Part shown: positions 43,313-51,526 of the stretch, one piece after another
Numbering within the stretch: position 1 is the first letter of the stretch
Layout: each line of letters starts with the position of its first letter
From: Lachnospiraceae bacterium
GTDB lineage: Bacteria > Bacillota > Clostridia > Lachnospirales > Lachnospiraceae
DNA length: 64,000 nt
Assembly (NCBI GenBank): GCA_022510745.1
Contig: JAFLSY010000003.1
Coordinates: 186,001-250,000, forward strand
Reading direction: 5' to 3'
The notes under the pieces: generated by a model
The model's database searches: none
Seen by the model: the letters and a program-made list of their open reading frames with translations, nothing else
What the model was told of the DNA's origin: nothing
Position numbers and translations under genes: made by a program

Positions 43313-43326
43313 AGTACTTAAGTACT
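43313..43326. promoter_or_regulatory. 14-bp perfect palindrome at the transcription start (operator candidate)
   Basis: AGTACTTAAGTACT is a perfect palindrome directly downstream of the minus-strand -10 element at 43328-43333, so it would cover the start point. The position suits a repressor site. A regulator for it is not evident in the window. Confidence 0.45.
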
Positions 43327-43327
43327 A

Positions 43328-43356
43328 GTATAACCTATTTTGCCTTTTTTGGCAAT
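43328..43356 (-). promoter_or_regulatory. Promoter of the FapA/HD-GYP/channel/sugar run
   Basis: On minus TTGCCA (43351-43356), 17 bases, TATACT (43328-43333). It heads the run of minus-strand genes from 43246 down to 29946. An inverted pair TTGCC/GGCAA (43341-43356) overlaps the -35 element. Confidence 0.65.
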
Positions 43357-43465
43357 GCAGGAAACTCAAGATTCTCCTGTTCTTGATTTTATTTTTATGC
43401 CGTTACATTTTATTACATAAAATACTATTGCGGAGAGCAATCACTTAATCTGCACACCGTATCAC

Positions 43466-44203
43466 TTAATTTACACAAGCATTGCACAGCGGCAAAAACG
43501 CCGCCGCTACCGCCAGTAAAATTGCAGGCAGCAGATTGGCTACTCGAATCTTCTTGCCCCACACCAGATTAACACCCACACAGAAGATTAATATGGAACC
43601 GATCAACGACAGATTGGACAATGCCGCTTCCGTCATCAGCGGCTTTATCAATCGTGCCAGCAACGTTACCGCTCCCTGAAGGACAGCTACCGGTATGGCG
43701 GAAAAAACACATCCTTTTCCCATGGAGCAAGTCATGATGAGAATAATGATCAAATCCAGTACAGCCTTGGTCGCCAGAATAGAATAATCTCCGAAAATAC
43801 CATCCTCTATGGCACCGACAATGGCCATGGCTCCGATACTGACCGTTAGAGATGCCGTCACAAAGCCCTCCACAAATTTCTTCTCTTTACCGTTTCCCGT
43901 TTTGGTCTTGAGCCAGTCTCCAAAACCTTCAAACTTATTCTCGATATTCAGTAATTCTCCCAGTAATGCCCCCAGTGCCAGACATCCCACGACCAGCATG
44001 GAACTGCCGCTTATCACGGAATTGCCTTCCACCGTCAGCATTCCTTCCAATGCTCCTGCAATACCGATAAACAACACACATATACCGCATGTTTTATTTA
44101 AAGTATCCTGATATCTTTCCGAAAGAAACCTTCCGCACAGCTTGCCTAACAGACCGCCCGCTATGATACCGGCTACATTTATGACAGTCCCAAGCCCAAT
44201 CAT
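43466..44203 (-). CDS. DUF554 family membrane protein
   Basis: 245 residues with about seven membrane segments. It begins MIGLGTVINVAGIIAGGLLGKLCGR and contains GEFFLRIE-like ALLGELLNIENKFEGFGDWLK and FVEGFVTASLTVSIGAMAIVGAIEDG, the conserved DUF554 (YqgA/YdfK) blocks. A transport role is suspected for the family but unproven. GGAGG precedes the ATG. After its stop a direct repeat ATCACTTAAT occurs twice on plus, 22 bases apart (about 43440 and 43462). Confidence 0.92.
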   Translation of the reverse strand: MIGLGTVINVAGIIAGGLLGKLCGRFLSERYQDTLNKTCGICVLFIGIAGALEGMLTVEGNSVISGSSMLVVGCLALGALLGELLNIENKFEGFGDWLKTKTGNGKEKKFVEGFVTASLTVSIGAMAIVGAIEDGIFGDYSILATKAVLDLIIILIMTCSMGKGCVFSAIPVAVLQGAVTLLARLIKPLMTEAALSNLSLIGSILIFCVGVNLVWGKKIRVANLLPAILLAVAAAFLPLCNACVN

Positions 44204-44269
44204 GTTCCTGCCTCCTTCGTCACTTAACTTCCTTCTGTATAATAATCGGCTACTCTAAAAATGCCTCCA

Positions 44270-44779
44270 CTATTCCACGGTATCCGCAGCATGCGCATTT
44301 GCTATCATGGTATATTTCTCCCATACTTCACCGTGAAATCCCGAGGTATCCGGTATCTCCACTATTTCGCTAAAACCGGCTTTCCGATAGCAGTTTATTG
44401 CCGCATGATTCTGCCTGAACACACGCAGTCCCACACGCTCAACATTGGTTATTTCAAAGGCATGTTTTAACAATAAAGATAACATCCGGCTCCCATAGCC
44501 CTTTCCTCTGACGCTGTTGTCTATGACAATGAATTTTGCAAACCCCGAATTATCCTGCTCGTTGACCGCATATGCGCAAAATCCTACAGGCTTTCCGTCA
44601 TCCTCCGTCAACACATATCTGGCATCCCCTTCATTCTCCTCAAAATACTGTTCAAACTCCGATTGTTTCAGTGGATAGGAGAACAGCTCAGCGCACCACA
44701 GCGCATGAATCCTCTCCTCTTTTAACCAGGATGCAATATATGCAAAGTCCGCATTTTTTCTATAGGTCCTTAAACGCAT
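44270..44779 (-). CDS. GNAT family N-acetyltransferase
   Basis: 169 residues, one GNAT domain. Motif A with the acetyl-CoA loop is IVIDNSVRGKGYGSRMLSLLL (the Arg/Gln-x-x-Gly-x-Gly/Ala variant RGKGYG). The later VERVGLRVFRQNHAAINCYRKAGF is motif B. N-terminal RTYRKNADFAYIASWL resembles RimJ/PhnO-like proteins acting on small amines or peptides. Substrate unknown. It follows the MATE gene by 30 bases with GGAG before the ATG, and may belong to a NUDIX-MATE-GNAT transcript. Confidence 0.9.
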   Translation of the reverse strand: MRLRTYRKNADFAYIASWLKEERIHALWCAELFSYPLKQSEFEQYFEENEGDARYVLTEDDGKPVGFCAYAVNEQDNSGFAKFIVIDNSVRGKGYGSRMLSLLLKHAFEITNVERVGLRVFRQNHAAINCYRKAGFSEIVEIPDTSGFHGEVWEKYTMIANAHAADTVE

Positions 44780-44809
44780 GAGTACTCCGCCTCCATTCTT
44801 AATTGTTCA

Positions 44810-46150
44810 TTATTTGTATTCTTTTTTTCGCAGAAAAGCCACCACAAAGGGAATACTGAAAAGTCCTGTCAGAATATCCGCCAAAGGCTGGGAAACCTGA
44901 ATTCCCACAATGCCCCAAAGCCCTGTTGTAATGACCAAAGTCGGTATAAACATCATTCCCGAGCGCATCAAGGACAGAAGAGAAGAGATACCCGGCTTAC
45001 GGATACTCTGGTACAACATATTTACCGGAACTGACAAAGGCAGAAACAAAATACCCACACAGGCGCACCGCAGGGCAAAGCTTCCTATTGTGATTACCTC
45101 CTCGCTCTTCTGGAACAAATATACGATCTGTTTGGAAAATATCAGGCCGGGCATAGCCAGGCATGCCACAAAAAGAAGCCCCACACCCATGGTGATCAGA
45201 AGTCCTTTCTTAACCCGGCCGTACTCTTTGGCCTGATAATTAAAGGAGGCCACCGGCTGATACCCCTGACCTATCCCTAATCCTACGCACATAACAAAGG
45301 CACTGAAACGGTTTACCACACTCATGGCGGCAATTGCCGCATCCCCGTAGGGTCTTGTCAGATTGTTTAACAAGCCGTTGGAAACAGAACTCAATCCCTG
45401 TCTGATCAGAGCGGGAAAACCCACTCTGGCAATGGTTAAAAATACTGCCGCTTTTTTACTGAAAGCAGAAAGCTTGATACTGCTTTGCGCCATTTTTCCA
45501 AAGAAATATAAGAGAATCAAAAAACTGATCAACTGGGATACTGCCGTGGAAATTCCGGCCCCCAGCACCCCTAAGCGGAAGATACTGATCAGTATGTAAT
45601 CTCCGAAAATGTTTAAGATACTGCCCGTTACCAGTCCGATCATGGCATAAAAAGCTTTGCCTTCATATCGAAGATTGTTATTCAGCACAAAGGACCCAAT
45701 GGCAACAGGGCAGCTTAACAATACACAGATCCCATACTGTCTGGCATAGGGAAGAATCGTTTCCGTACTTCCCAACAGCCGCATGAAAGGCGTCAGAAAA
45801 AGAAGCCCTCCCGTCATTAAAAGCAGTCCCAGTCCCACACCCACAAAAAAAGCCGTGGATACATATTCCGACGCTTCTTCCTCATTCCGATCCGCCAATG
45901 CCTTAGAGACCATTGTCCCTGAACCCTGTCCCAGCATAAAGGCAAAGGCTTGAATAATGGCCTGCAGGGTAAATAAAATACCTGTTGCCGCCTGCGGACT
46001 CTCTCCTAACGTTCCCACAAAGTAAGTATCCACCATGTTGTAGATATTGGTTACCAGCATGGAAATCGTGGTGGGAATCCCCAGTGATATGATCAGTTTT
46101 GCCAGCGGTGTTTTTGTCATTTTGTCATAATGTGATTTGGAGTCCGTCAT
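44810..46150 (-). CDS. MATE family efflux transporter
   Basis: 446 residues with twelve membrane helices in two related halves. PLAKLIISLGIPTTISMLVTNIYNMVDTYFVG opens the first half, and LIRQGLSSVSNGLLNNL and LGIGQGYQPVASFNYQAKEYGRVKKG are in the second, both typical of the DinF/NorM-type MATE family. It exports cationic drugs or metabolites using Na+ or H+. AAAGGA precedes the ATG. It lies between a NUDIX gene and a GNAT gene. Confidence 0.94.
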   Translation of the reverse strand: MTDSKSHYDKMTKTPLAKLIISLGIPTTISMLVTNIYNMVDTYFVGTLGESPQAATGILFTLQAIIQAFAFMLGQGSGTMVSKALADRNEEEASEYVSTAFFVGVGLGLLLMTGGLLFLTPFMRLLGSTETILPYARQYGICVLLSCPVAIGSFVLNNNLRYEGKAFYAMIGLVTGSILNIFGDYILISIFRLGVLGAGISTAVSQLISFLILLYFFGKMAQSSIKLSAFSKKAAVFLTIARVGFPALIRQGLSSVSNGLLNNLTRPYGDAAIAAMSVVNRFSAFVMCVGLGIGQGYQPVASFNYQAKEYGRVKKGLLITMGVGLLFVACLAMPGLIFSKQIVYLFQKSEEVITIGSFALRCACVGILFLPLSVPVNMLYQSIRKPGISSLLSLMRSGMMFIPTLVITTGLWGIVGIQVSQPLADILTGLFSIPFVVAFLRKKEYK

Positions 46151-46197
46151 ATTGTTTCCTTTCGTCCTTTCACATTTTGGGATACCTATACTATGTA

Positions 46198-46704
46198 CTA
46201 TCTCTCGGAAAGTTCCGTAAAGACCACTTCGTCTCCTGCAGCAATCCCTGCGTATAAGGCATCCGTATACATTCCCTGCTCAAGATAATGCCTCACTACA
46301 TATTGTGCTGTAAAAGGCATTTCAAGTTCCTTTACCTTTTCTAAGGGAAACCATTTTGCAATCCCCTCATTAGATTGCATATTTAGCTCGCTTTCTGCTT
46401 TTAAATCAGCAAAAAAATAGTAATTCTGTCTGATTTCTTCACCGGTATTCCGCAGCGTAATATATCTTAACTGCAGATTCTCTATCATATCCGGCGTTAC
46501 AGCCAGCTCTTCCCGCAGTTCACGCAGAACGCAGGCACAGGCATCATTCAGTTCGTTATTTTCAAAATGTCCGCCGGCGGAACCTATCCAGACATTGTTG
46601 ACTACTTTAGAGCCCTGTCTGTACAATAAAAGCATTTTCCCTCCACTGGATAAGTACAGGGAAGCCATATTTCTTAATTTCCCTAAATTACCGCTCTTTT
46701 GCAT
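46198..46704 (-). CDS. NUDIX hydrolase
   Basis: 168 residues. The Nudix box reads GGHFENNELNDACACVLREL followed by REELAV, matching G-x5-E-x7-REUxEExGU with the usual metal-binding Glu residues. The fold starts at LYLSSGGKMLLLYRQG. It resembles MutT/8-oxo-dGTPase-like or ADP-ribose-type hydrolases, and the true substrate is unknown. GGCAGG precedes the ATG. A promoter is proposed at 46744-46772. Confidence 0.9.
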   Translation of the reverse strand: MQKSGNLGKLRNMASLYLSSGGKMLLLYRQGSKVVNNVWIGSAGGHFENNELNDACACVLRELREELAVTPDMIENLQLRYITLRNTGEEIRQNYYFFADLKAESELNMQSNEGIAKWFPLEKVKELEMPFTAQYVVRHYLEQGMYTDALYAGIAAGDEVVFTELSER

Positions 46705-46743
46705 CCTGCCGCCTTTCCTTTTGCAGTTTTATCCGTTGTTACG

Positions 46744-46772
46744 ATTATAGTATAAATGAAGAAAACAGTAAA
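46744..46772 (-). promoter_or_regulatory. Promoter of the NUDIX gene
   Basis: On minus TTTACT (46767-46772), 17 bases, TATAAT (46744-46749), about 40 bases before the start codon. Confidence 0.5.
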
Positions 46773-46894
46773 TCATTTTGTTGACCTATCCCTCCTTGAA
46801 TAACGGGCAAAATTCAGATCATCTATTTATTTACCGGCGCAGACTGCCGATATAACAGAAAAGGATAATTGCATTTATCATGGAGGATGATTGC

Positions 46895-47734
46895 ATGGGT
46901 ATGATGATCGGAAGCAATTCTTCTAATGTAGGGAGGATCGAGCTAAAGGCCGCGGACGGAACTGTGGCAGGATCCATCTCTTACACTAAGGAAAGCCGGA
47001 AAACTACAAGCCAGAAAAAGACAAAACGCTTAAATTACAATTTCAAAGAAATTTCATCGCAGATCATGCGGGCCAAGACCTCCAGCAGCGCCAGTCAGGC
47101 TGTTGCAAAGGCACGCGGTAAAATTGCCATGCTGCAAAGGCAGCGGCGGAGCGGCGAATATGATGAAAAAGAAGTGGAACAGGCTATTCTTCATGCGCAA
47201 AGCATGGAGCGGATTGCCCGCAAACGAGTGAAGCATTTACAGATGGAAGAAACCGCTAAAAACAGTGTAAAAGCTTATTCCACTGCATCAGAAGAGGATT
47301 ATGAAAAACTTACGCCGGAAGATATGGTGCATGAGGATTCTTTCCAACTAAGTAAGGAAGAAATACAGGAACTCATGCAGGAGCTTCAACAGACCATGGA
47401 TGAAACCATGCGAAATCTGGAAGAAGAAGTATCCGGCAGCGAACTGGAAGAAGCATTGACGGAAGTCATATCCGGCGATATGGAGCCCGCGGATTTGGAG
47501 CAGTTAAAGAAAAAGCACAGAGCGGACGAGCTTCGGGAAATTGTGGAAGCCGACATGAAGTATCTGAGAGCCCTCTTCGATAAATTGGCAAAAGAAAAGC
47601 AAAGTGTCTCCAGCGGTAGTTTTCGTGCCGCTTCGGAAGGCGTTTCCCTGGAGATATCCGGAGTGGAAATACCCGTGGAGACTGCGGAAGCCCCCGTCGC
47701 TACAGAAGGCGGCAGTATTGATGTTGCCCTATAG
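46895..47734 (+). CDS. Unknown coiled-coil protein, soluble
   Basis: 279 residues from the ATG at 46895; GGAGG of the upstream in-frame ATG region (46880) is its ribosome binding site. Residues about 1-20 (MGMMIGSNSSNVGRIELK) and a short beta-like stretch precede a basic region (about 35-120, TSQKKTKRLNYNFKEISSQI, then AVAKARGKIAMLQRQRR). A long acidic helical part follows (about 140-245). The tail is Ser/Val/Glu-rich. No signal peptide, no membrane helix, no catalytic motif. The split basic/acidic charge suggests a scaffold or nucleic-acid-associated protein, but that is speculation. A hairpin terminator follows. Confidence 0.7.
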   Translation: MGMMIGSNSSNVGRIELKAADGTVAGSISYTKESRKTTSQKKTKRLNYNFKEISSQIMRAKTSSSASQAVAKARGKIAMLQRQRRSGEYDEKEVEQAILHAQSMERIARKRVKHLQMEETAKNSVKAYSTASEEDYEKLTPEDMVHEDSFQLSKEEIQELMQELQQTMDETMRNLEEEVSGSELEEALTEVISGDMEPADLEQLKKKHRADELREIVEADMKYLRALFDKLAKEKQSVSSGSFRAASEGVSLEISGVEIPVETAEAPVATEGGSIDVAL

Positions 47735-47754
47735 AATAAATGACATATATGACC

Positions 47755-47783
47755 AGAGCCGGTGCACTAAATGCATCGGCTCT
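47755..47783. terminator. Terminator between the coiled-coil gene and the corrinoid operon
   Basis: Stem AGAGCCG/CGGCTCT extended inside by TGCA/TGCA, followed by GATTTGTT on plus. It lies between convergent genes ending at 47734 and 47793. Confidence 0.7.
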
Positions 47784-47792
47784 GATTTGTTC

Positions 47793-48341
47793 TCAATAAT
47801 TCCTGCTGACATAGGGAACCTCATCCACACCCTCCAGTTCATTGAGCTTAAGCGCCAGAAAAAAGAAGTAACCGGACAAGAGATTCGCTAAATCAAACAG
47901 CATGGGCGGTACGGAATGCCCCTGTTCACAATGACGGTACAGCAGCCGTACCAACTGCTTGCCCTGCACCCTAAGCAGATGAGCCGTACATGCGGCTTCG
48001 CACCCCTGAGTCAGAACAAAACGCTTACAGCGGTGGGCACACTGTGTCTCCAGCCGTTTTACCATTTCCACCAACTGCTTGGTTTCTTCTTCGGTTATGG
48101 TCAGCTTCGTTCTCAGGGTAGGATTCATATGATAAATCAATTCGCATAACCACAGCAGTTCTTCCTGTAGGACTTCTGTGCCGGGAGAATTCTGCCGGAA
48201 ACTTTTCTCCATGATCTGTGCCCGAAGCAATCCCGTTCGGCTGGCCAGCTCATCCGTCAGCAATTCAAAATCACAACGCAAATCTTCCATGCTGTCACAC
48301 AAAAAAGGATATGCCTCATAAGGGCTTCGATATAATTCCAT
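47793..48341 (-). CDS. Divergent corrinoid adenosyltransferase-like protein
   Basis: 182 residues from the ATG at 48341, which has a perfect AGGAGG 6 bases upstream; longer frames into the ATPase gene have no site. It is all-helical. RFVLTQGCEAACTAHLLRV and DLANLLSGYFFFLALKLNEL followed by EGVDEVPY recall PduO-type ATP:cob(I)alamin adenosyltransferases (F-LPGG..A..LH.ARTV and NRLSDYLFVLAR..N). The usual N-terminal TKTGD nucleotide loop is missing. Position at the end of the riboswitch-controlled corrinoid uptake operon (41 bases after the ATPase gene) supports the call. Alternatively, a structural relative without activity. Confidence 0.55.
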   Translation of the reverse strand: MELYRSPYEAYPFLCDSMEDLRCDFELLTDELASRTGLLRAQIMEKSFRQNSPGTEVLQEELLWLCELIYHMNPTLRTKLTITEEETKQLVEMVKRLETQCAHRCKRFVLTQGCEAACTAHLLRVQGKQLVRLLYRHCEQGHSVPPMLFDLANLLSGYFFFLALKLNELEGVDEVPYVSRNY

Positions 48342-48382
48342 GATCTTCCTCCTATTTTCATCTATTTCCGTACCGTCCCGCC

Positions 48383-49141
48383 TCACTGTCTCCATCTCTG
48401 CAGGGACTCCTGCATAAACCCACACACATCCATTTTATAGATAGAATTTAACAGTGATAAGTCAAAATCTTTTACACTCTCACAAGCCGCTATCGCTCCA
48501 TCTTCCATCAACAATATATGATCTGCAAAAGATAAGGCAAGATTGATGTCATGCATCACACCTACCACACAGCGCTGTTCTTCTCCGGCCCATTCCTTCA
48601 TCATTTCTATCAGCTCCAATTGATATTTCAAGTCCAGATGGTTGGTGGGCTCGTCCAATAAAATCACCTGTGGTTCCTGCACAAATACTCTCGCCAGAAA
48701 AACCCGCTGCAGTTGTCCGCCGGACAATTCCGTAATCGGCCTGTCCTTCCACTGAAACATACCGACCCGTTCCAGATTCTCCCGTACAATTCTGCGGTCC
48801 TCCTCCGTTTCTCCGAAAAAGGCGCTTCTTTTCTGATGGACATACCGGCCTAACATCACCGTTTCATATACCGTATAGGCAAAATAGGTAGTGGATAACT
48901 GACTCATCAGAGCAATCCGGCGGCTCTTCTCTCTGGCGGAGAGTCCTTCTAGGTCTATTCCCTGCACCTTCACGGAACCCGTAACAGGCAAGAGCCCTAC
49001 CAGCCCTCTTAACAGCGTAGTTTTCCCACAACCGTTAGGTCCCAGAACGCAGAGCCTCTGTCCCTCCTCAACATAGAAGGACACATCCTTTACCACGGGA
49101 ACATCCGTATAACCACAGCTCAGATGCGTTACCTCCAACAT
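48383..49141 (-). CDS. btuD: ABC transporter ATPase for corrinoid (FecCD-type) uptake
   Basis: 252 residues from the ATG at 49141 (AGAGG 8 bases upstream; two earlier in-frame Met codons are too close to or outside the site). Walker A LGPNGCGKTT, Q-loop LMSQLS, signature LSGGQLQR, Walker B VILLDEPTNHLD, switch His in GVMHDINLALSFAD. It powers the FecCD permease encoded just upstream. The family also serves siderophores. The cobalamin riboswitch at the head of the operon is what points to corrinoids. Confidence 0.9.
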   Translation of the reverse strand: MLEVTHLSCGYTDVPVVKDVSFYVEEGQRLCVLGPNGCGKTTLLRGLVGLLPVTGSVKVQGIDLEGLSAREKSRRIALMSQLSTTYFAYTVYETVMLGRYVHQKRSAFFGETEEDRRIVRENLERVGMFQWKDRPITELSGGQLQRVFLARVFVQEPQVILLDEPTNHLDLKYQLELIEMMKEWAGEEQRCVVGVMHDINLALSFADHILLMEDGAIAACESVKDFDLSLLNSIYKMDVCGFMQESLQRWRQ

Positions 49142-49202
49142 GCACATTTCCTCTTTTCTCTCAAAATCCATTATAAATCCTAAAAGTCCGCTTTATCCCT
49201 GC

Positions 49203-50234
49203 TCACTGCCCTGATTTCTTTTTCCCAAAATAGATATAAATAAAAAAGGGGACACCGATCAAAGCCGTAATAGAACCTATGGGGATCTCTCTCGGGGGAG
49301 TCAGGGTGCGTGCTGCCAGATCGCAGAGCACCATGAAGGTACCTCCAAACAAAGCGCTGGCCGGCAATACCCTTCGATGGGCCGAACCAAAGAAACGCCT
49401 CACCACATGGGGCGTAATCAAATCCACAAATCCGATAATTCCCGCAAAAGCCACAGCCGTTCCCGTTAACACTGCCACGCAGAGCATCAACATCCATTTA
49501 CTTCGCTTGAGATTAACACCCATACTCTGTGCCTGTTCCTCTCCGAAAGTCATAATATCCAGCTCTCTGGCGGCACATTGAAAACCGATCAGGCATATTA
49601 TTGTCACCGGCAAGAGCACCCATATACTGCTCCACTCTTTCATCGAAAAGCTTCCCAGCTGCCACAAATTGATTCTTTGGGCATAACTGGGCGAAATCGT
49701 AGCCAAAAGATTCATAATGGCACTGAAAAACAGGGATATTACCATACCGACGAGTATAATCGTGGTATTAGACAGCCCCCTGTCTATGCGTGCAGCTATT
49801 CCCATGACCAGAACCACGGTAAGAAGTCCTGAAAGGAAACTGACAACAGGTAACAAAAAGATACCCAATATGCCCGCAGTAGCTCCGCTCACAATTATTA
49901 CAGCGGCTCCAAGTCCCGCTCCTGCAGAAATCCCCATTCCAAAGGGAGATGCCAACGGATTTTTTAATATCGACTGCATCACCGTTCCGCTGGCGGACAG
50001 CGCCGCCCCTACAAGAAAGGCCAATAAGACCCGGGGCAGACGCATATCCATGATAAGTGAAACATAAATAGGATTCACAGCATCGGTATTGCCTCTTCCT
50101 AAAAGGCGATTTCCCAATATTGCCAAAATATCCACCGGCGGAATAAATACACTGCCGATACCAATTCCCAAAAGTACAGCAATTCCTGCCGCTGTTGCCA
50201 GCAGCAGGATTTTTAACATCGTTTTATTTTTCAT
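49203..50234 (-). CDS. btuC: FecCD-family permease for corrinoid uptake
   Basis: 343 residues with about ten membrane helices. RLPRVLLAFLVGAALSASGTVMQSILKNPLASPFGMGISAGA is the conserved stretch of the family, and GIIGFVDLITPHVVRRFFGSAHRRVLPASALFGG is the ATPase-coupling region. The start codon overlaps the stop of the binding-protein gene by 11 bases, with GGAG four bases before it, so the two are translationally coupled. Confidence 0.92.
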   Translation of the reverse strand: MKNKTMLKILLLATAAGIAVLLGIGIGSVFIPPVDILAILGNRLLGRGNTDAVNPIYVSLIMDMRLPRVLLAFLVGAALSASGTVMQSILKNPLASPFGMGISAGAGLGAAVIIVSGATAGILGIFLLPVVSFLSGLLTVVLVMGIAARIDRGLSNTTIILVGMVISLFFSAIMNLLATISPSYAQRINLWQLGSFSMKEWSSIWVLLPVTIICLIGFQCAARELDIMTFGEEQAQSMGVNLKRSKWMLMLCVAVLTGTAVAFAGIIGFVDLITPHVVRRFFGSAHRRVLPASALFGGTFMVLCDLAARTLTPPREIPIGSITALIGVPFFIYIYFGKKKSGQ

Positions 50235-51168
50235 AATACTCCGGATAAATGGTCTCTGCCATCTGTCTCATAGCGATTACCACGTTCTGATTCGGCAGTG
50301 AAGAAGCCATATTGTCAATATAATATACATCTCCGTTCTGTACGGCTGTCAGAGCATCCCAGCCGTCCCGCTCCATGATCTCCTGGGTAGGATTGTCGAT
50401 ATAATTTACATTTGTCAGGATCACGTCCGGGTTGGCTGCAACCACTGATTCTTCTCCGACGGACAACCAGCCCTCCTGATCTCCCAGAATATTCTCAGCT
50501 CCGATCAGCTCCAGTATCTCATTTAAGAATACGCCTTTTCCAAAGCTATACATATAGGGGGCTGCTGAGATTTCAAAATAGACTGTTTTCTTCTCCGTAA
50601 TGCCCTGTGCGATCGCAGTAATCTCCTCGATCTCTGCCTGCATCTTAGAAATCAGTGCATCTCCCTTTTCTTTCTCTCCCAAAACAGAGGCAATGAAGGC
50701 GATATCACTCTGAATATCCGCAATACTGTCACTAGTCGGGATGCAGGCAACGCAAACACCTTCGTCAATCAGCTGCTGATAGGGATTGGTTTCATCATAA
50801 AGGGATAAGTTCGTCACCAACAGCAAGTCCGGCTTCAGAACCATGAGCTGTTCCATATCAGGCTCCATCAGATCAAAGACCGGTACGTCCGCAGGCAGCC
50901 CCTCCAGACCCACACTGGAAATATCATAGGCTACAATTTTGTCACCATATCCCAACGCAACTACTGCTTCTGCAATGGAAGGTGCCAATACTACAATTGA
51001 ATCAATTTTCTCCGGTACGGTAATTTCCGCACCACTGGGATCCACCATGGACAGCGTCCCGGAGCCGGATGCCGACGGCGCATTCGCCCCACAGGCTGCC
51101 AGACCTAATGTCATAGCAAGGATGATAAGCAAGCTTATCAGTTTCTTTTGTTGCTTTCGTTTGTTCAT
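50224..51168 (-). CDS. btuF: Corrinoid-binding lipoprotein (BtuF-like, class III)
   Basis: 314 residues from the ATG at 51168 (GGAGG 10 bases upstream); the longer frame would begin upstream of the leader terminator and is rejected. Lipoprotein signal: KKLISLLIILAMTLGLAACG, Cys near residue 27. The mature part is a class III two-lobed binding protein with VLAPSIAEAVVALGYGDKIVAYD, MEQLMVLKPDLLLV, and the late DGWDALTAVQNGDVYYID. It captures the ligand outside and feeds the FecCD permease. Cobalamin is inferred from the upstream riboswitch. Siderophore or heme cannot be excluded from the protein alone. Confidence 0.92.
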   Translation of the reverse strand: MNKRKQQKKLISLLIILAMTLGLAACGANAPSASGSGTLSMVDPSGAEITVPEKIDSIVVLAPSIAEAVVALGYGDKIVAYDISSVGLEGLPADVPVFDLMEPDMEQLMVLKPDLLLVTNLSLYDETNPYQQLIDEGVCVACIPTSDSIADIQSDIAFIASVLGEKEKGDALISKMQAEIEEITAIAQGITEKKTVYFEISAAPYMYSFGKGVFLNEILELIGAENILGDQEGWLSVGEESVVAANPDVILTNVNYIDNPTQEIMERDGWDALTAVQNGDVYYIDNMASSLPNQNVVIAMRQMAETIYPEYYEK

Positions 51169-51204
51169 TCTATGAACTCCTCCTTTGTTTTTCCCCGCAA
51201 AGAT

Positions 51205-51236
51205 AAAACACCCTTCATATACAAAAAGGGTGTTTT
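51205..51236 (-). terminator. Terminator in the leader of the corrinoid operon
   Basis: 11-bp stem AAAACACCCTT/AAGGGTGTTTT with a 10-base loop, ending in TGTTTTATC on minus. It lies between the cobalamin aptamer and btuF and is the likely expression platform. Confidence 0.8.
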
Positions 51237-51274
51237 TGCCGTCAAAAAACAAACACAACTTCACCCATCGTAAA

Positions 51275-51390
51275 CTTGTGCAGGACAGACTCAGCGATCT
51301 GGCTCAGTGCGTTTAACGCACATCACAGTGGCGGGGCCGCGCGGGATTTTCACCCGACTTCTCTGAAAAGATGTCTGGCCAGGTATATGA
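51275..51390 (-). promoter_or_regulatory. Cobalamin riboswitch
   Basis: On minus: AGTCGGGTGAAAATCCCGCG, then GGCCCCGCCACTGTGATGTG (B12 box core at 51324-51337) and later ACTGAGCCAGATCGCTGA. These are the conserved GGTGAAAATCC, GCxGCCCCCGCCACTGT and GCCAGxxGxC elements in order. The end points are approximate. In this class adenosylcobalamin binding represses the genes downstream, here the uptake operon down to 47793. Confidence 0.9.
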
Positions 51391-51490
51391 AATGTATTTT
51401 ATTTTTCAGGTTATTTTGCATTACTCATTGTAAGGAAAATGCCATAGAATGTCAAGGCACCAGTGGGGGTAATCTCCTCTCGATTCACAT

Positions 51491-51518
51491 AAAGGGCATG
51501 ACTGCTGCCATGCCCTTT
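51491..51518 (-). terminator. Terminator of the MerR-family gene
   Basis: 10-bp perfect stem AAAGGGCATG/CATGCCCTTT with an 8-base loop, 8 bases after the stop at 51527. The T-run after it is short (TTTATG). Confidence 0.65.
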
Positions 51519-51526
51519 CTGCACTA

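Noticed and set aside
43439..43472. Direct repeat ATCACTTAAT twice, 22 bases apart
   Set aside because: One copy overlaps the end of the DUF554 gene. With only two short copies I cannot distinguish it from chance.
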